Shown one piece after another: positions 35,515-45,269 of a stretch of DNA of 64,000 bases. Below the pieces are notes generated by a model. That model ran no database searches. It was not told the DNA's origin and saw only the letters and a program-made list of their open reading frames with translations. Source of the DNA: Pseudomonas asplenii. GTDB lineage: Bacteria > Pseudomonadota > Gammaproteobacteria > Pseudomonadales > Pseudomonadaceae. The stretch covers positions 558,001 through 622,000 of the forward strand of contig NZ_LT629777.1 in assembly GCF_900105475.1 (NCBI RefSeq), written 5' to 3'. Position 1 is the stretch's first letter; every line of letters starts with the position of its first letter. The position numbers and the translations under genes are program-made.

Positions 35515-37110
35515 ATGAAAATGCTTCCCCTGCGAGCGGCCGTCGCAGCCTGCTTGTTGACCGCAGCCATCGGCGTTTCGGCCAAACCCTTGGTGGTCTG
35601 CACCGAAGCCAGCCCTGAAGGTTTCGATCCGGTCCTGTACACCACTGCCGTCACTTCCGACGCAGCGGCCGAAACCCTGTTCAACCGTCTGGTGGACTTC
35701 AAGCCAGGCACCGCCGAGATCCAGCCGGCTCTGGCCGAAAGCTGGGAAATCAGCGCCGACGGCCTGCAGTACACGTTCCACCTGCGCAAGGGCGTCAAGT
35801 TCCACACCACCGATTACTTCAAGCCGACCCGCGAACTCAATGCCGATGACGTGCTCTGGAGCTTCCAGCGCCAGCTGGACCCGAATCATCCATGGCACAA
35901 GCAGTCCCCGGTGGGCTTCCCGTACTTCGAGAGCATGGACTTCCAGAACCTGCTGAAGAACGTCGAGAAACTCGACGACATGACCGTGCGGTTCACCCTG
36001 TCCCGACCCGAGGCACCGTTCCTGCTCGACCTGGGCATGGCCTTCACCTCGATCCATTCCGCCGAATACGCCAACCAGTTGCTCAAGGCCGGCAAACTGG
36101 ACGACCTGAATGCCAAGCCGATCGGCACCGGACCGTTCGTCTTCCAGCGCTATTCAAAGGACGCCCAGGTACGCTACAAGGCCAACCCGGACTATTTCCG
36201 CGGCAAGCCACCGGCCGAAGTCCTGGTCTTCGCCATCACGCCGGATAACAACACCCGCCTGCAGAAGCTCAAGGCCAACGAATGCCAGGTGGCGCTCTAT
36301 CCGAAACCGGACGACGTACCGAGCATCCAGGCCGATCCGAAGCTCCAGGTGGTCAGCATGGCGGCCATGGCCACCGGCTATACCGCCATCAACACCGAGC
36401 ACAAGTACCTGAGCGACGTGCGCGTGCGCCGAGCCATCGAGCTGGCCCTGGACAAGCGTACCTATGTCGACACCCTGTATGGCAAAGGCAATGCCATTGC
36501 TGCGGTCAACCCGTATCCGCCGACCCTGCTGGGCTACAACGACAAGCTGAAGAACCCGCCACTGGACCTGGACAAGGCCCGTGCCCTGCTCAAGGAAGCC
36601 GGTGTGCCTGAAGGCACGGTGTTCACCCTGTACACCCGCAACGGCGGCGGCCCGACCAACCCGAACCCGCAACTGGGTGCTCAACTGATCCAGTCGGACC
36701 TGGCCAAGATCGGCATCAAGATCGATATTCGGGTCATGGAATGGGCCGAAATGCTCAAGCGCGCGAAAAAAGGCGAACATGACCTGGTGTCCGCTGGCTG
36801 GAGTGGCGACAACGGTGACCCGGACAACTTCCTCAGCCCGTTGCTGAGTTGCGAAGCCGCCAAAAACGGCGAAAACTACAGCCGCTGGTGCAACCCGCAA
36901 TTCCAGAAGCTGATCGACCAGGCCCGTACCAAGACGGAACCTGCCGAACGCGCCGCGCTCTACGAGAAAGCTCTGGAAATCCTGCACGACCAGGTTCTCT
37001 GGGTCGCCCAGGCGCATCCGAAGATGTTTACCGCCATGCGCAACAATGTTGAGGGTTATCACATTAACCCGCTGTCCACCAATAACTTCGCCACGACTCA
37101 GGTGAAGTAG
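35515..37110 (+). CDS. dppA: Peptide ABC transporter substrate-binding protein (DppA-like, third)
   Basis: 531 residues with ACGGAGGG before the ATG; signal peptide cut near residue 23 (GVSA-KP). It has the SBP_bac_5 pattern (VVCTEASPEGFDPVLYTT, then GWSGDNGDPDNFLSP). It is more distant from the first two copies and nearer to E. coli DppA, and it heads the transporter operon (75 bases before dppB), so it is probably the main binding protein of this system. Confidence 0.9.
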   Translation: MKMLPLRAAVAACLLTAAIGVSAKPLVVCTEASPEGFDPVLYTTAVTSDAAAETLFNRLVDFKPGTAEIQPALAESWEISADGLQYTFHLRKGVKFHTTDYFKPTRELNADDVLWSFQRQLDPNHPWHKQSPVGFPYFESMDFQNLLKNVEKLDDMTVRFTLSRPEAPFLLDLGMAFTSIHSAEYANQLLKAGKLDDLNAKPIGTGPFVFQRYSKDAQVRYKANPDYFRGKPPAEVLVFAITPDNNTRLQKLKANECQVALYPKPDDVPSIQADPKLQVVSMAAMATGYTAINTEHKYLSDVRVRRAIELALDKRTYVDTLYGKGNAIAAVNPYPPTLLGYNDKLKNPPLDLDKARALLKEAGVPEGTVFTLYTRNGGGPTNPNPQLGAQLIQSDLAKIGIKIDIRVMEWAEMLKRAKKGEHDLVSAGWSGDNGDPDNFLSPLLSCEAAKNGENYSRWCNPQFQKLIDQARTKTEPAERAALYEKALEILHDQVLWVAQAHPKMFTAMRNNVEGYHINPLSTNNFATTQVK

Positions 37111-37185
37111 AAAAATACGCTGGCAGCGGCCCGCACCCCGGGCCGCGACCGGTACGCCTAACCGGCTGATGAGGTACACCACAAG

Positions 37186-38196
37186 ATGTTTAGTTTTATT
37201 GCCCGCCGACTGGGGTTGCTGATCCCCACGTTCTTCGGCATCACACTGTTGACCTTCGCGTTGATTCGCATGATCCCTGGCGACCCCGTGGAAGTCATGA
37301 TGGGCGAGCGCCGGGTCGATCCGGAAATGCATGCCCAGGCGATGGAACGCCTCGGCCTGAACAAGCCGCTTTACGCGCAATACATCGATTACGTGGGCAA
37401 GCTCGCCCATGGTGATCTCGGTGAGTCCCTGCGCACGCGAACCAGCGTATGGACCGAATTCACCGCCCTCTTCCCGGCGACCCTGGAACTGTCCATGGCC
37501 GCCCTGCTGTTCGCCGGCGTCTTCGGCCTGCTGGCCGGAGTGATCGCCGCGCTCAAGCGCGGATCACTGTTCGACCACGGCGTCATGGGCATCTCCCTCG
37601 CGGGGTACTCGATGCCGATCTTCTGGTGGGGCCTGATCCTGATCATGTTCTTCTCCGTCAGCCTGGGTTGGACCCCGGTCTCCGGACGAATCGACCTGCT
37701 CTACGATATCGAGCCGAAAACCGGCTTCATGCTGATCGATACCCTGCTCAGCGACCAGCCGGACGCTTTCTGGGATGCCCTGCACCACATGATCCTGCCG
37801 TCCATCGTGCTGGGCACCATTCCGCTGGCGGTCATCGCCCGGATGACCCGCTCGTCGATGCTCGAAGTGCTGCGTGAAGACTACATCCGCACCGCCCGCG
37901 CCAAGGGCATGTCGCCAGCGCGCGTGGTATTCGTCCACGGCCTGCGCAATGCGCTGATCCCGGTCCTGACCGTGATGGGCCTGCAAGTCGGCACACTGCT
38001 GGCCGGTGCGGTCCTGACCGAAACCATTTTCTCCTGGCCCGGTATCGGCAAATGGCTGATCGAAGCCATCGGTGCCCGGGACTATCCGGTGGTGCAGAAC
38101 GGCATCCTGTTGATTGCCTGCATCGTGATCCTGGTCAACTTCGTAGTGGACATTCTCTACGGCTTTGCCAACCCACGTATCCGTCACCAGCGCTGA
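37186..38196 (+). CDS. dppB: Dipeptide ABC transporter permease DppB
   Basis: 336 residues, inner-membrane permease of the BPD_transp_1 family with the typical start MFSFIARRLGLLIPTFFGI, RMIPGDPVEVMMG, and six membrane spans. The ATPase-contacting EAA loop reads EDYIRTARAKGMSPARVVFVHG (EDYIRTARAKG then LRNALIPV). It forms the pore with DppC. dppC starts 10 bases after its stop. Confidence 0.94.
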   Translation: MFSFIARRLGLLIPTFFGITLLTFALIRMIPGDPVEVMMGERRVDPEMHAQAMERLGLNKPLYAQYIDYVGKLAHGDLGESLRTRTSVWTEFTALFPATLELSMAALLFAGVFGLLAGVIAALKRGSLFDHGVMGISLAGYSMPIFWWGLILIMFFSVSLGWTPVSGRIDLLYDIEPKTGFMLIDTLLSDQPDAFWDALHHMILPSIVLGTIPLAVIARMTRSSMLEVLREDYIRTARAKGMSPARVVFVHGLRNALIPVLTVMGLQVGTLLAGAVLTETIFSWPGIGKWLIEAIGARDYPVVQNGILLIACIVILVNFVVDILYGFANPRIRHQR

Positions 38197-38206
38197 GAGC
38201 CTATTC

Positions 38207-39115
38207 ATGAGTACTCCAATCTCCTCAGCAGTCGACCAGAGCCTGCTGTACCCATCGCCCTACAAAGAGTTCTGGCAAGCTTTCGCCAAGAACAAGGGCG
38301 CCGTTGCCGGCCTGCTGTTCATGTCGCTGGTGATCTTCTGCGCAATCTTCGCTCCCTGGGTCTCGCCGCATGACCCGAGCGAACAGTTCCGCGACTTCCT
38401 GCTCACTCCGCCGTCCTGGCTCGAAGGCGGCCAGACGCAGTTCCTGCTGGGCACCGACGAGTTGGGCCGCGACCTGCTGTCGCGACTGATCCAGGGCTCG
38501 CGCCTGTCGCTGCTGATCGGTCTGTCCTCGGTGGTGATGTCGCTGATCCCCGGTATCCTGATGGGCCTGCTGGCCGGCTTCTTCCCGCGCGTCCTCGGGC
38601 CGACCATCATGCGCCTGATGGATATCATGCTCGCCCTGCCTTCGCTGCTGCTGGCCGTGGCGATCGTCGCCATCCTCGGCCCTGGCCTGATCAACACCGT
38701 GATCGCCATCGCCATCGTTTCGCTGCCGTCCTACGTGCGCCTGACCCGCGCCGCAGTGATGGGCGAACTGAACCGCGACTACGTGACCGCCGCGCGCCTG
38801 GCCGGTGCCGGCCTGCCGCGACTGATGTTCATCACCGTGCTGCCCAACTGCATGGCACCGCTGATCGTCCAGGCGACCCTGAGTTTCTCCTCGGCCATCC
38901 TCGATGCCGCCGCCCTCGGCTTCCTCGGTCTCGGCGTGCAGCCGCCAACCCCGGAGTGGGGCACCATGCTGGCTTCGGCCCGCGACTACATCGAACGCGC
39001 CTGGTGGGTGGTGAGTCTGCCCGGCCTGACCATTTTGCTCAGCGTGCTGGCAATCAACCTGATGGGCGACGGCCTGCGCGATGCGCTGGACCCGAAACTC
39101 AAGAATGCCGCCTGA
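38207..39115 (+). CDS. dppC: Dipeptide ABC transporter permease DppC
   Basis: 302 residues from the ATG at 38207; the open frame begins earlier inside dppB, but this start fits DppC length. It has the N-terminal OppC_N segment ([17 protein letters not shown]), [16 protein letters not shown], five or six membrane helices, and the EAA loop [19 protein letters not shown]. It pairs with DppB. dppD begins 10 bases after the stop. Confidence 0.94.
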   Translation: MSTPISSAVDQSLLYPSPYKEFWQAFAKNKGAVAGLLFMSLVIFCAIFAPWVSPHDPSEQFRDFLLTPPSWLEGGQTQFLLGTDELGRDLLSRLIQGSRLSLLIGLSSVVMSLIPGILMGLLAGFFPRVLGPTIMRLMDIMLALPSLLLAVAIVAILGPGLINTVIAIAIVSLPSYVRLTRAAVMGELNRDYVTAARLAGAGLPRLMFITVLPNCMAPLIVQATLSFSSAILDAAALGFLGLGVQPPTPEWGTMLASARDYIERAWWVVSLPGLTILLSVLAINLMGDGLRDALDPKLKNAA

Positions 39116-39125
39116 GGAGATTCCC

Positions 39126-40094
39126 ATGTCACTGCTAGAAATCAAGAATCTCAATGTCCGCTTCGGCGACAAGAACGCCGTGCCCGTGGTCGATGGCCTC
39201 GACCTGAGCGTGAACAAGGGCGAAGTCCTGGCCATCGTCGGCGAGTCGGGTTCGGGTAAATCCGTGACCATGATGGCGCTGATGGGCCTGATCGATCACC
39301 CCGGCATCGTCACCGCCGACGCCCTGCGCTTCGACGGCAAGGACATGCTCAGCCTCAACGCCCGGCAGCGCCGGCAGATCGTCGGCAAGGACCTGGCGAT
39401 GGTCTTCCAGGACCCCATGACCGCGCTGAACCCCAGCTACACCGTGGGTTTCCAGATCGAGGAAGTCCTGCGCCTGCACCTGAAAATGTCTGGCAAACAG
39501 GCGCGCAAACGGGCCATCGAGCTGCTGGAAAAAGTCGAGATCCCAGGCGCCGCGAGCCGCATGGATGCCTACCCGCACCAACTGTCCGGCGGCATGAGCC
39601 AGCGCGTGGCGATTGCCATGGCAATTGCTGGCGAGCCCAAGCTGCTGATCGCCGACGAACCGACCACCGCCCTGGACGTGACCATCCAGGCGCAGATCAT
39701 GGACCTGCTGATCAACCTGCAACAGGAACAGGACATGGGCCTGGTGCTGATCACCCATGACCTCGCGGTCGTCGCGGAGACCGCCCAGCGGGTCTGCGTG
39801 ATGTACGCCGGCCAAGCCGTGGAAGTCGGGCAGATCCCTGAGCTGTTCGACATCCCGGCGCACCCCTACAGCGAAGCGCTGCTCAAGGCGATCCCGGAGC
39901 ACAGCCTGGGCGCCGAGCGCCTGTCGACCCTGCCGGGCATCGTCCCCGGTCGCTACGACCGGCCGCAGGGTTGCCTGCTGTCGCCACGTTGCCCCTACGT
40001 GCAGGAAAGCTGCCGCCAGCAGCGCCCGAGCCTGGACCCCAAAGCCCATAGTCTCGCGCGTTGTTTCTACCCGCTGAACCAGGAGGTGGCGTAA
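39126..40094 (+). CDS. dppD: Dipeptide ABC transporter ATPase DppD
   Basis: 322 residues with GAGGAGA ahead of the ATG. Walker A GESGSGKS, signature LSGGMSQR, Walker B LLIADEPT and H-loop LITHDLA are all intact. The C-terminal oligopeptide extension has the Cys motif ([17 protein letters not shown]) that binds an iron-sulfur cluster in related ATPases. It overlaps dppF by one base (TAATG), which implies coupled translation. Confidence 0.94.
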   Translation: MSLLEIKNLNVRFGDKNAVPVVDGLDLSVNKGEVLAIVGESGSGKSVTMMALMGLIDHPGIVTADALRFDGKDMLSLNARQRRQIVGKDLAMVFQDPMTALNPSYTVGFQIEEVLRLHLKMSGKQARKRAIELLEKVEIPGAASRMDAYPHQLSGGMSQRVAIAMAIAGEPKLLIADEPTTALDVTIQAQIMDLLINLQQEQDMGLVLITHDLAVVAETAQRVCVMYAGQAVEVGQIPELFDIPAHPYSEALLKAIPEHSLGAERLSTLPGIVPGRYDRPQGCLLSPRCPYVQESCRQQRPSLDPKAHSLARCFYPLNQEVA

Positions 40095-41062
40095 TGGCCG
40101 TCGTTCTTACCGCCCGCGACCTCACCCGTCACTACGAAGTCTCCCGTGGCCTGTTCAAGGGTCATGCGACCGTGCGCGCCCTCAACGGTGTGTCCTTCGA
40201 ACTGGAAGCCGGCAAGACCCTCGCCGTGGTCGGCGAGTCGGGCTGTGGCAAGTCCACCCTGGCCCGCGCCCTGACCCTGATCGAGGAGCCATCCTCCGGC
40301 TCGCTGAAAATCGCCGGCCAGGAAGTCGCCGGGGCCGACAAGGCCCAGCGCAAGCAACTGCGCAAAGACGTACAGATGGTGTTCCAGAGCCCGTACGCCT
40401 CGCTCAACCCACGGCAGAAGATCGGTGACCAGCTCGGCGAGCCGCTGTTGATCAACACCAAGTTGTCGGCTGACGAGCGCCGCGAGAAAGTGCAGGCGAT
40501 GATGAAGCAGGTGGGCCTGCGCCCCGAGCATTATCAGCGCTACCCGCACATGTTCTCCGGCGGCCAGCGCCAGCGGATCGCCCTCGCCCGGGCGATGATG
40601 TTGCAACCCAAGGTGCTGGTAGCGGACGAACCGACCTCGGCACTCGACGTGTCGATCCAGGCCCAGGTGCTGAACCTGTTCATGGACCTGCAGCAGGAGT
40701 TCAACACGGCCTACGTGTTTATCTCCCACAACCTGGCGGTGGTGCGCCACGTGGCCGACCAGGTGCTGGTGATGTACCTCGGGCGCCCGGCGGAAATGGG
40801 CCCCAAGGAGGACATCTACGAGCGTCCGCTGCACCCTTACACCCAAGCGCTGTTGTCGGCGACTCCAGCGATTCACCCGGACCCGCTGAAGCCGAAGATC
40901 AAGATCGCCGGCGAACTGCCCAACCCGCTCAACCCGCCGAGCGGCTGCGCGTTCCACAAGCGTTGCCCGTACGCCACCGAGCGTTGCGCCAGCGAACTGC
41001 CGGAGCTGCGCCAGGTAGACACCCGCCAGGTCGCCTGCCACTACGCCGAGCAGTTCCTGTAA
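40094..41062 (+). CDS. dppF: Dipeptide ABC transporter ATPase DppF
   Basis: 322 residues with AGGAGGTG ahead of the ATG at 40094. Walker A GESGCGKST, Q-loop MVFQSPYASLNPRQ, signature FSGGQRQR, Walker B LVADEPT. The C-terminal extension again carries the Cys-rich motif (CAFHKRCPYATERC). DppD and DppF form the heterodimeric motor. Last gene of the operon. Confidence 0.94.
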   Translation: MAVVLTARDLTRHYEVSRGLFKGHATVRALNGVSFELEAGKTLAVVGESGCGKSTLARALTLIEEPSSGSLKIAGQEVAGADKAQRKQLRKDVQMVFQSPYASLNPRQKIGDQLGEPLLINTKLSADERREKVQAMMKQVGLRPEHYQRYPHMFSGGQRQRIALARAMMLQPKVLVADEPTSALDVSIQAQVLNLFMDLQQEFNTAYVFISHNLAVVRHVADQVLVMYLGRPAEMGPKEDIYERPLHPYTQALLSATPAIHPDPLKPKIKIAGELPNPLNPPSGCAFHKRCPYATERCASELPELRQVDTRQVACHYAEQFL

Positions 41063-41072
41063 GGCAACAAAA

Positions 41073-41100
41073 AGCGCTCTCCTGAACCAGCGAGAGCGCT
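41073..41100 (+). terminator. hairpin after dppF
   Basis: AGCGCTCTC pairs with GAGAGCGCT around a 10-base loop, 10 bases after the stop, with no T run. A second hairpin with a T tract follows at 41118. Confidence 0.55.
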
Positions 41101-41117
41101 GAAACCGCTAGACCCCA

Positions 41118-41162
41118 CCCCTTCTGCCAGGTTGCGCATCAACCGGGCAGCAGGGGCTTTTT
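41118..41162 (+). terminator. intrinsic terminator of the dpp operon
   Basis: CCCCTTCTGCC and GGGCAGCAGGGG form an imperfect stem followed by CTTTTT. It lies just ahead of the convergent Asp-rich gene. Confidence 0.75.
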
Positions 41163-41168
41163 CATGGC

Positions 41169-41432
41169 TCAAGTATCGCTGTCACCCTCATCACCGTCAT
41201 CGGTATCTGGTTCGTCCGTGGTGGAGTCGTCATCGCCCTTGCTGCCGCCCTGGCCTTCGTCACCCGGCTCGGAGTCGGACTTGGCGAGCATCTGGCCATT
41301 ACTCTGGGCGCTGTTCACACCCCAAAAGCCATGGGCCTGGGGCGGATTCGCGCTGGCCCAGGCGGCTGTCGTTCCGAGCGACAGCATCACCAGCACCTTG
41401 ATCAGCAACACCATGCGTTGAAAGATTTTCAT
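41169..41432 (-). CDS. Small secreted Asp-rich protein
   Basis: 87 residues from the ATG at 41432 with AGGAGC ahead. A signal peptide (basic start, then VLLIKVLVMLSLGTT) is probably cut at AWA-SA near residue 26. The mature part of about 60 residues begins NPPQAHGFWGVNSAQSNGQ and ends in a strongly acidic tail of some 35 residues (GDDDSTTDEPDTDDGDEG), nearly all Asp, Glu, Ser, Thr and Gly. The tail is probably disordered and could bind divalent cations. No family recognised; the reading frame is well supported by start signals and export signal. Confidence 0.7.
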   Translation of the reverse strand: MKIFQRMVLLIKVLVMLSLGTTAAWASANPPQAHGFWGVNSAQSNGQMLAKSDSEPGDEGQGGSKGDDDSTTDEPDTDDGDEGDSDT

Positions 41433-41643
41433 GGTTGCTCCTTCTTTCGGCAGGTAAATCGCGAACAACGGCGCACGTAAGCGGCGCCAACCTTGACTGA
41501 ACCTAGCCCCGACAAAGCAACTTCGCCATGGTGGCCACATGAAACTTGGCGCGGTCTTTTAGAACGATTGCGACTAACCTTAAGAACGAGAAGCCACGAC
41601 GCACAGTACAAAGCAGCCCACAGCTTTGGCTCAGGCCATAAAC

Positions 41644-41673
41644 AAAAAACCCGCTGCCAGGCAGCGGGGTTCT
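41644..41673 (-). terminator. intrinsic terminator of prfC
   Basis: On the minus strand CCCCGCTGCCTGGCAGCGGG is followed by TTTTTTG; the stem begins about 28 bases past the prfC stop. Confidence 0.9.
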
Positions 41674-41700
41674 CAGGGTTTCACATTCGCCTGGGGCGAA

Positions 41701-43284
41701 TCAGTGATGCTCACGCGTCGCGCGGAATTTCACGTCCGGCCAGCGCTCTTCCATCAGCGCCAGGTTGACCCGGGTCGGAGCCAGGTAGGTCAGGTGACCA
41801 CCGCCATCCACCGCCAGGTTTTCCACGGCCTTGTTGCTGAATTCCTCGAGCTTCTTCTTGTCGCTGCAATCGATCCAGCGCGCGGACCACACGGTGATCG
41901 GCTCGTAGGAGCACTCGACCTTGTATTCCTCCTTCAGGCGGCTGGCGACCACATCGAACTGCAGCACACCGACGGCGCCGAGAATGATGTCGTTGCTGCG
42001 CTCGGGGAAGAACACCTGGGTCGCGCCCTCTTCCGCCAACTGCTGCAGGCCCTGGCGCAATTGCTTGGACTTGAGCGGGTCGCGCAGGCGCACGCGGCGG
42101 AACAGTTCCGGGGCGAAGTGCGGAATACCGGTGAACCCCAGGGCCTCGCCTTCGGTGAAGGTGTCGCCGATCTGGATGGTGCCGTGGTTGTGCAGGCCGA
42201 TGATGTCGCCAGCGTAGGCTTCTTCCAGTTGCTCACGCTCGGAGGAGAAGAACGTCAGCGCATCGCCGATCCGCACGTCCTTGCCAGTCCGCACGTGGCG
42301 CATCTTCATGCCCTTGTCGTACTTGCCGGAGCAGATCCGCATGAAGGCGATACGGTCGCGGTGCTTGGGGTCCATGTTCGCCTGGATCTTGAACACGAAA
42401 CCGGTGAATTTCTCTTCCACCGGTGCCACCGAACGCTCGTTGGCCACGCGGGCCAGCGGCATCGGCGCCCAGTCGACCACCGCATCGAGCACATGGTCGA
42501 CACCGAAGTTGCCCAGCGCGGTACCGAAGAATACCGGGGTCATGTGACCGCTGAGGAATTCCTCCTGGTTGAACTCGTGGCAGGCGCCCTGCACCAGTTC
42601 CAGTTGTTCGAGGAACCGATCGTACTCGTCGCCCAGGTGCTCGCGCGCCTCGTCCGAGTCGAGCTTCTCGATGATCTTCACCTCGGTGCGCTCATGGCCG
42701 TGACCCGGGGTGTAGACGATGATGTAGTCGCCCGCCAGGTGATACACACCCTTGAAGTCACGGTAGCAACCAATTGGCCAGGTGATCGGCGCGGCCTTGA
42801 TCTTCAGGACCGCCTCGATTTCGTCGAGCAGTTCGATCGGGTCGCGGATATCGCGGTCGAGCTTGTTGATGAAGCTGACAATCGGCGTATCGCGCAGGCG
42901 GCAGACGTCCATCAGGGCAATGGTCCGTGGCTCTACACCCTTACCGCCGTCGAGCACCATCAGCGCCGAGTCCACGGCAGTCAGGGTCCGGTAGGTGTCT
43001 TCGGAGAAGTCTTCGTGACCGGGGGTATCGAGCAGGTTGATCATATGTTCGCGATAGGGGAACTGCATGACCGAGGTGGTAATGGAAATACCCCGCTGCT
43101 TCTCCATCTCCATCCAGTCGGAGGTGGCATGGCGGTCGGATTTACGCGATTTCACGGTACCGGCCACCGCAATCGCCTTGCCCATCAGCAAGAGCTTTTC
43201 GGTGATGGTGGTCTTACCCGCATCCGGGTGGGAAATAATGGCGAAGGTGCGGCGTTTCGCGACTTCGGCGGCCTGGTTGGTCAT
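41701..43284 (-). CDS. prfC: Peptide chain release factor 3
   Basis: 527 residues, normal RF3 length. A translational GTPase with G1 SHPDAGKTT near residue 19, the switch region [13 protein letters not shown]3 [11 protein letters not shown], and G4 NKLDRD. RF3 recycles RF1/RF2 from the ribosome after peptide release and helps in quality control. Downstream domains II and III ([27 protein letters not shown]) are complete. The start codon is the ATG at 43284; a weak AGGCGA lies upstream. Confidence 0.96.
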   Translation of the reverse strand: MTNQAAEVAKRRTFAIISHPDAGKTTITEKLLLMGKAIAVAGTVKSRKSDRHATSDWMEMEKQRGISITTSVMQFPYREHMINLLDTPGHEDFSEDTYRTLTAVDSALMVLDGGKGVEPRTIALMDVCRLRDTPIVSFINKLDRDIRDPIELLDEIEAVLKIKAAPITWPIGCYRDFKGVYHLAGDYIIVYTPGHGHERTEVKIIEKLDSDEAREHLGDEYDRFLEQLELVQGACHEFNQEEFLSGHMTPVFFGTALGNFGVDHVLDAVVDWAPMPLARVANERSVAPVEEKFTGFVFKIQANMDPKHRDRIAFMRICSGKYDKGMKMRHVRTGKDVRIGDALTFFSSEREQLEEAYAGDIIGLHNHGTIQIGDTFTEGEALGFTGIPHFAPELFRRVRLRDPLKSKQLRQGLQQLAEEGATQVFFPERSNDIILGAVGVLQFDVVASRLKEEYKVECSYEPITVWSARWIDCSDKKKLEEFSNKAVENLAVDGGGHLTYLAPTRVNLALMEERWPDVKFRATREHH

Positions 43285-43635
43285 GGGAAATCGCCTGACA
43301 GGTGATTCAAAAAAGGGCGCAGATTATAGACCAGACTGCTGCCCAGCGGCCACCGCCCACCCGACCGACACCCCTCATCGCCACCCCAGCGAGATGGCCA
43401 ACTGCTGCCAATTGCGGAACCTTTTAAAGGTCGCAGGCGTCCACTCCCCTGTCATGACCTTTCGTCAGGTGTAGAAAAATCAGTCAGTTAGCCTGACAAG
43501 GGCGGCGCTCATGGCTTTTCCCGTGCCGCTTATCGGCCAGGACAAAGCTGCTCTTCGCGAACATTTTTCCGGCAGCCAGGAATGGCAGTGCCCCATGGGG
43601 AAGTGTTCGCCGACCGAAAAAAAAGGAGTCCCTCT
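43285..43635. other. divergent control region between prfC and the betaine-type importer
   Basis: 351 bases without a gene. It should carry both promoters. A short dyad AACCTTTTAAAGGT lies near 43419-43432, and an A run precedes the ribosome-binding site of the importer (43617-43628). Nothing else stands out. Confidence 0.45.
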
Positions 43636-44352
43636 GTGGCTAATCGCTATGGCAAAGGGCTTATGGGAGGAGTGATCGTGATCGCCCTCCTCGCCCTGTT
43701 GATCCACTGGATCGGCATCAGCACGATCGAGCACTACCAGGCCGATCTGTGGTTCTACCTGCAAGCGCACCTCTTCCTGGTGCTCGCCTCGATGTTCGCC
43801 GCGCTGATCGTCGGCATTCCCGCCGGTATCCTGCTCAGCCGCCCGGCCATGGCCACGCGCGCCGAGCGCTTCATGCAGGTGTTCAATATCGGCAATACCG
43901 TGCCGCCCCTGGCCGTACTGGCCATTGCCCTGGGGATACTCGGCATCGGCGCCGGCCCGGCCATTTTCGCGCTGTTCCTCGCTTCGCTGCTGCCGATCGT
44001 GCGCAACACCTACGAAGGCCTGAAGAACGTCGAGGCCTCGCTCAAGGAAGCCGCCACCGGCATCGGCATGACGCCTCGCCAGGTGCTGTGGAAAGTCGAA
44101 CTGCCCAACGCCGTACCGATCATCGTCGGTGGCGTGCGGATCGCCCTGGCGCTCAACGTCGGCACCGCGCCGCTGGCGTTCCTGATCGGTGCCAACAGCC
44201 TGGGCAGCCTGATCTTCCCCGGCATCGCCCTGAACAACCAGCCGCAGTTGATCCTCGGTGCCGCCTGCACCGCCCTGCTGGCCCTGCTGCTCGACGCCCT
44301 GGTGACCCTGGCCAGCCGCCTCTGGCTGGAACGCGGGCTGCGCCCGGCCTGA
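43636..44352 (+). CDS. Quaternary-amine ABC transporter permease (first)
   Basis: 238 residues from a GTG at 43636, chosen because AAGGAG lies about eight bases ahead; the upstream extension to 43582 is polar and overlaps the A run. Five or six membrane spans; the family core FNIGNTVPPLAVLAIALGILGIG and the EAA loop EASLKEAATGIGMTPRQVLWKVELPNA (EAATGIGMTPRQ) match the OpuBB/YehW type. It forms the pore with the permease at 45270. The system imports glycine betaine, choline or a related osmolyte or carbon source; which one is not clear from sequence. Confidence 0.88.
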   Translation: MANRYGKGLMGGVIVIALLALLIHWIGISTIEHYQADLWFYLQAHLFLVLASMFAALIVGIPAGILLSRPAMATRAERFMQVFNIGNTVPPLAVLAIALGILGIGAGPAIFALFLASLLPIVRNTYEGLKNVEASLKEAATGIGMTPRQVLWKVELPNAVPIIVGGVRIALALNVGTAPLAFLIGANSLGSLIFPGIALNNQPQLILGAACTALLALLLDALVTLASRLWLERGLRPA

Positions 44353-44366
44353 GCAAAGGAAACGAC

Positions 44367-45260
44367 ATGAAAAGACTCTGCATCCTCATCGCCAGTGCCC
44401 TGCTGTGCGCGGCAACCGCCCAGGCCGCCGACAAGCCGCTGATCCGTATCGGCGCCCGGGTGTTCACCGAGCAGACCCTGCTCGCCGAAATCACCTCGCA
44501 ATACCTGCGCGGCAAGGGCTACGACACCCAGATAACCGGCGGCCTGGGCAGCAACCTGGCCCGTAGCGCCCAGGAAAGTGGCCAGTTGGACATGCTCTGG
44601 GAATACACCGGCGTCTCGCTGGTGGCCTACAACCATGTGACGGAAAAGCTCGACAGCGAACAGTCCTACGCCCGGGTCAAGGAACTCGACGCGAAAAAGG
44701 GCCTGGTCTGGCTCACCCCATCGAAGTTCAGTAATACCTATGCCCTGGCCCTGCCGCAGAAAGTGGCGCAGCAATATCCGCAGATCAACACGATCAGCCA
44801 ACTGACCACGGTGCTCGCCGCCGAGGAGCAGGAACACCACCTGGTGGCTCTCGACACCGAGTTCGCCAATCGCTCGGACGGCCTCGACGGCATGGTCAAG
44901 CTCTACGGCATGAACCTCGACCGCCGCACCATCCGCCAGATGGACGCCGGGCTGGTTTACACCGCCCTGCGCAACAGCCAGGTGTTCGCCGGCCTGGTCT
45001 ACACCACCGACGGCCGGCTGAACGCCTTCAAGCTCAAGCTGCTGGAAGACGACAAGCACTACTTCCCGGACTACACCGCAGCGCCGGTGGTGCGCAAAGT
45101 GTTCCTCGACGCTCACCCGCAGTTGGCCGCCGACCTCAAGCCGCTGGCCGAGCTGTTCGACGACGAAACCATGCGCCAGCTCAATGCCCGGGTCGACGTC
45201 GGTCACGAAAGCCCGGCTGCCGTGGCCGCCGACTTCCTGCACCAACACCCCATCCACTGA
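44367..45260 (+). CDS. Quaternary-amine ABC transporter substrate-binding protein (OsmF/OpuC-like)
   Basis: 297 residues from the ATG at 44367, preceded by AAAGGAAA. Signal peptide cut near residue 21 (AQA-AD), without a lipobox, so a soluble periplasmic protein. The OpuAC pattern is clear: IRIGARVFTEQTLLAEITSQ, then GGLGSNLARSAQESGQLDMLWEYTG (GLGSNLAR and DMLWEYTG), then DAGLVYTALRNSQVFAGLVYTTDG (FAGLVYTTDG). It lies between the two permease genes. Confidence 0.88.
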   Translation: MKRLCILIASALLCAATAQAADKPLIRIGARVFTEQTLLAEITSQYLRGKGYDTQITGGLGSNLARSAQESGQLDMLWEYTGVSLVAYNHVTEKLDSEQSYARVKELDAKKGLVWLTPSKFSNTYALALPQKVAQQYPQINTISQLTTVLAAEEQEHHLVALDTEFANRSDGLDGMVKLYGMNLDRRTIRQMDAGLVYTALRNSQVFAGLVYTTDGRLNAFKLKLLEDDKHYFPDYTAAPVVRKVFLDAHPQLAADLKPLAELFDDETMRQLNARVDVGHESPAAVAADFLHQHPIH

Positions 45261-45269
45261 GGAGAAGAC

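Noticed and set aside
43582..43635. Earlier ATG for the first betaine-type permease
   Set aside because: It adds 18 polar residues, runs across the A-rich stretch, and leaves the strong AAGGAG site inside the gene; the GTG at 43636 fits better.
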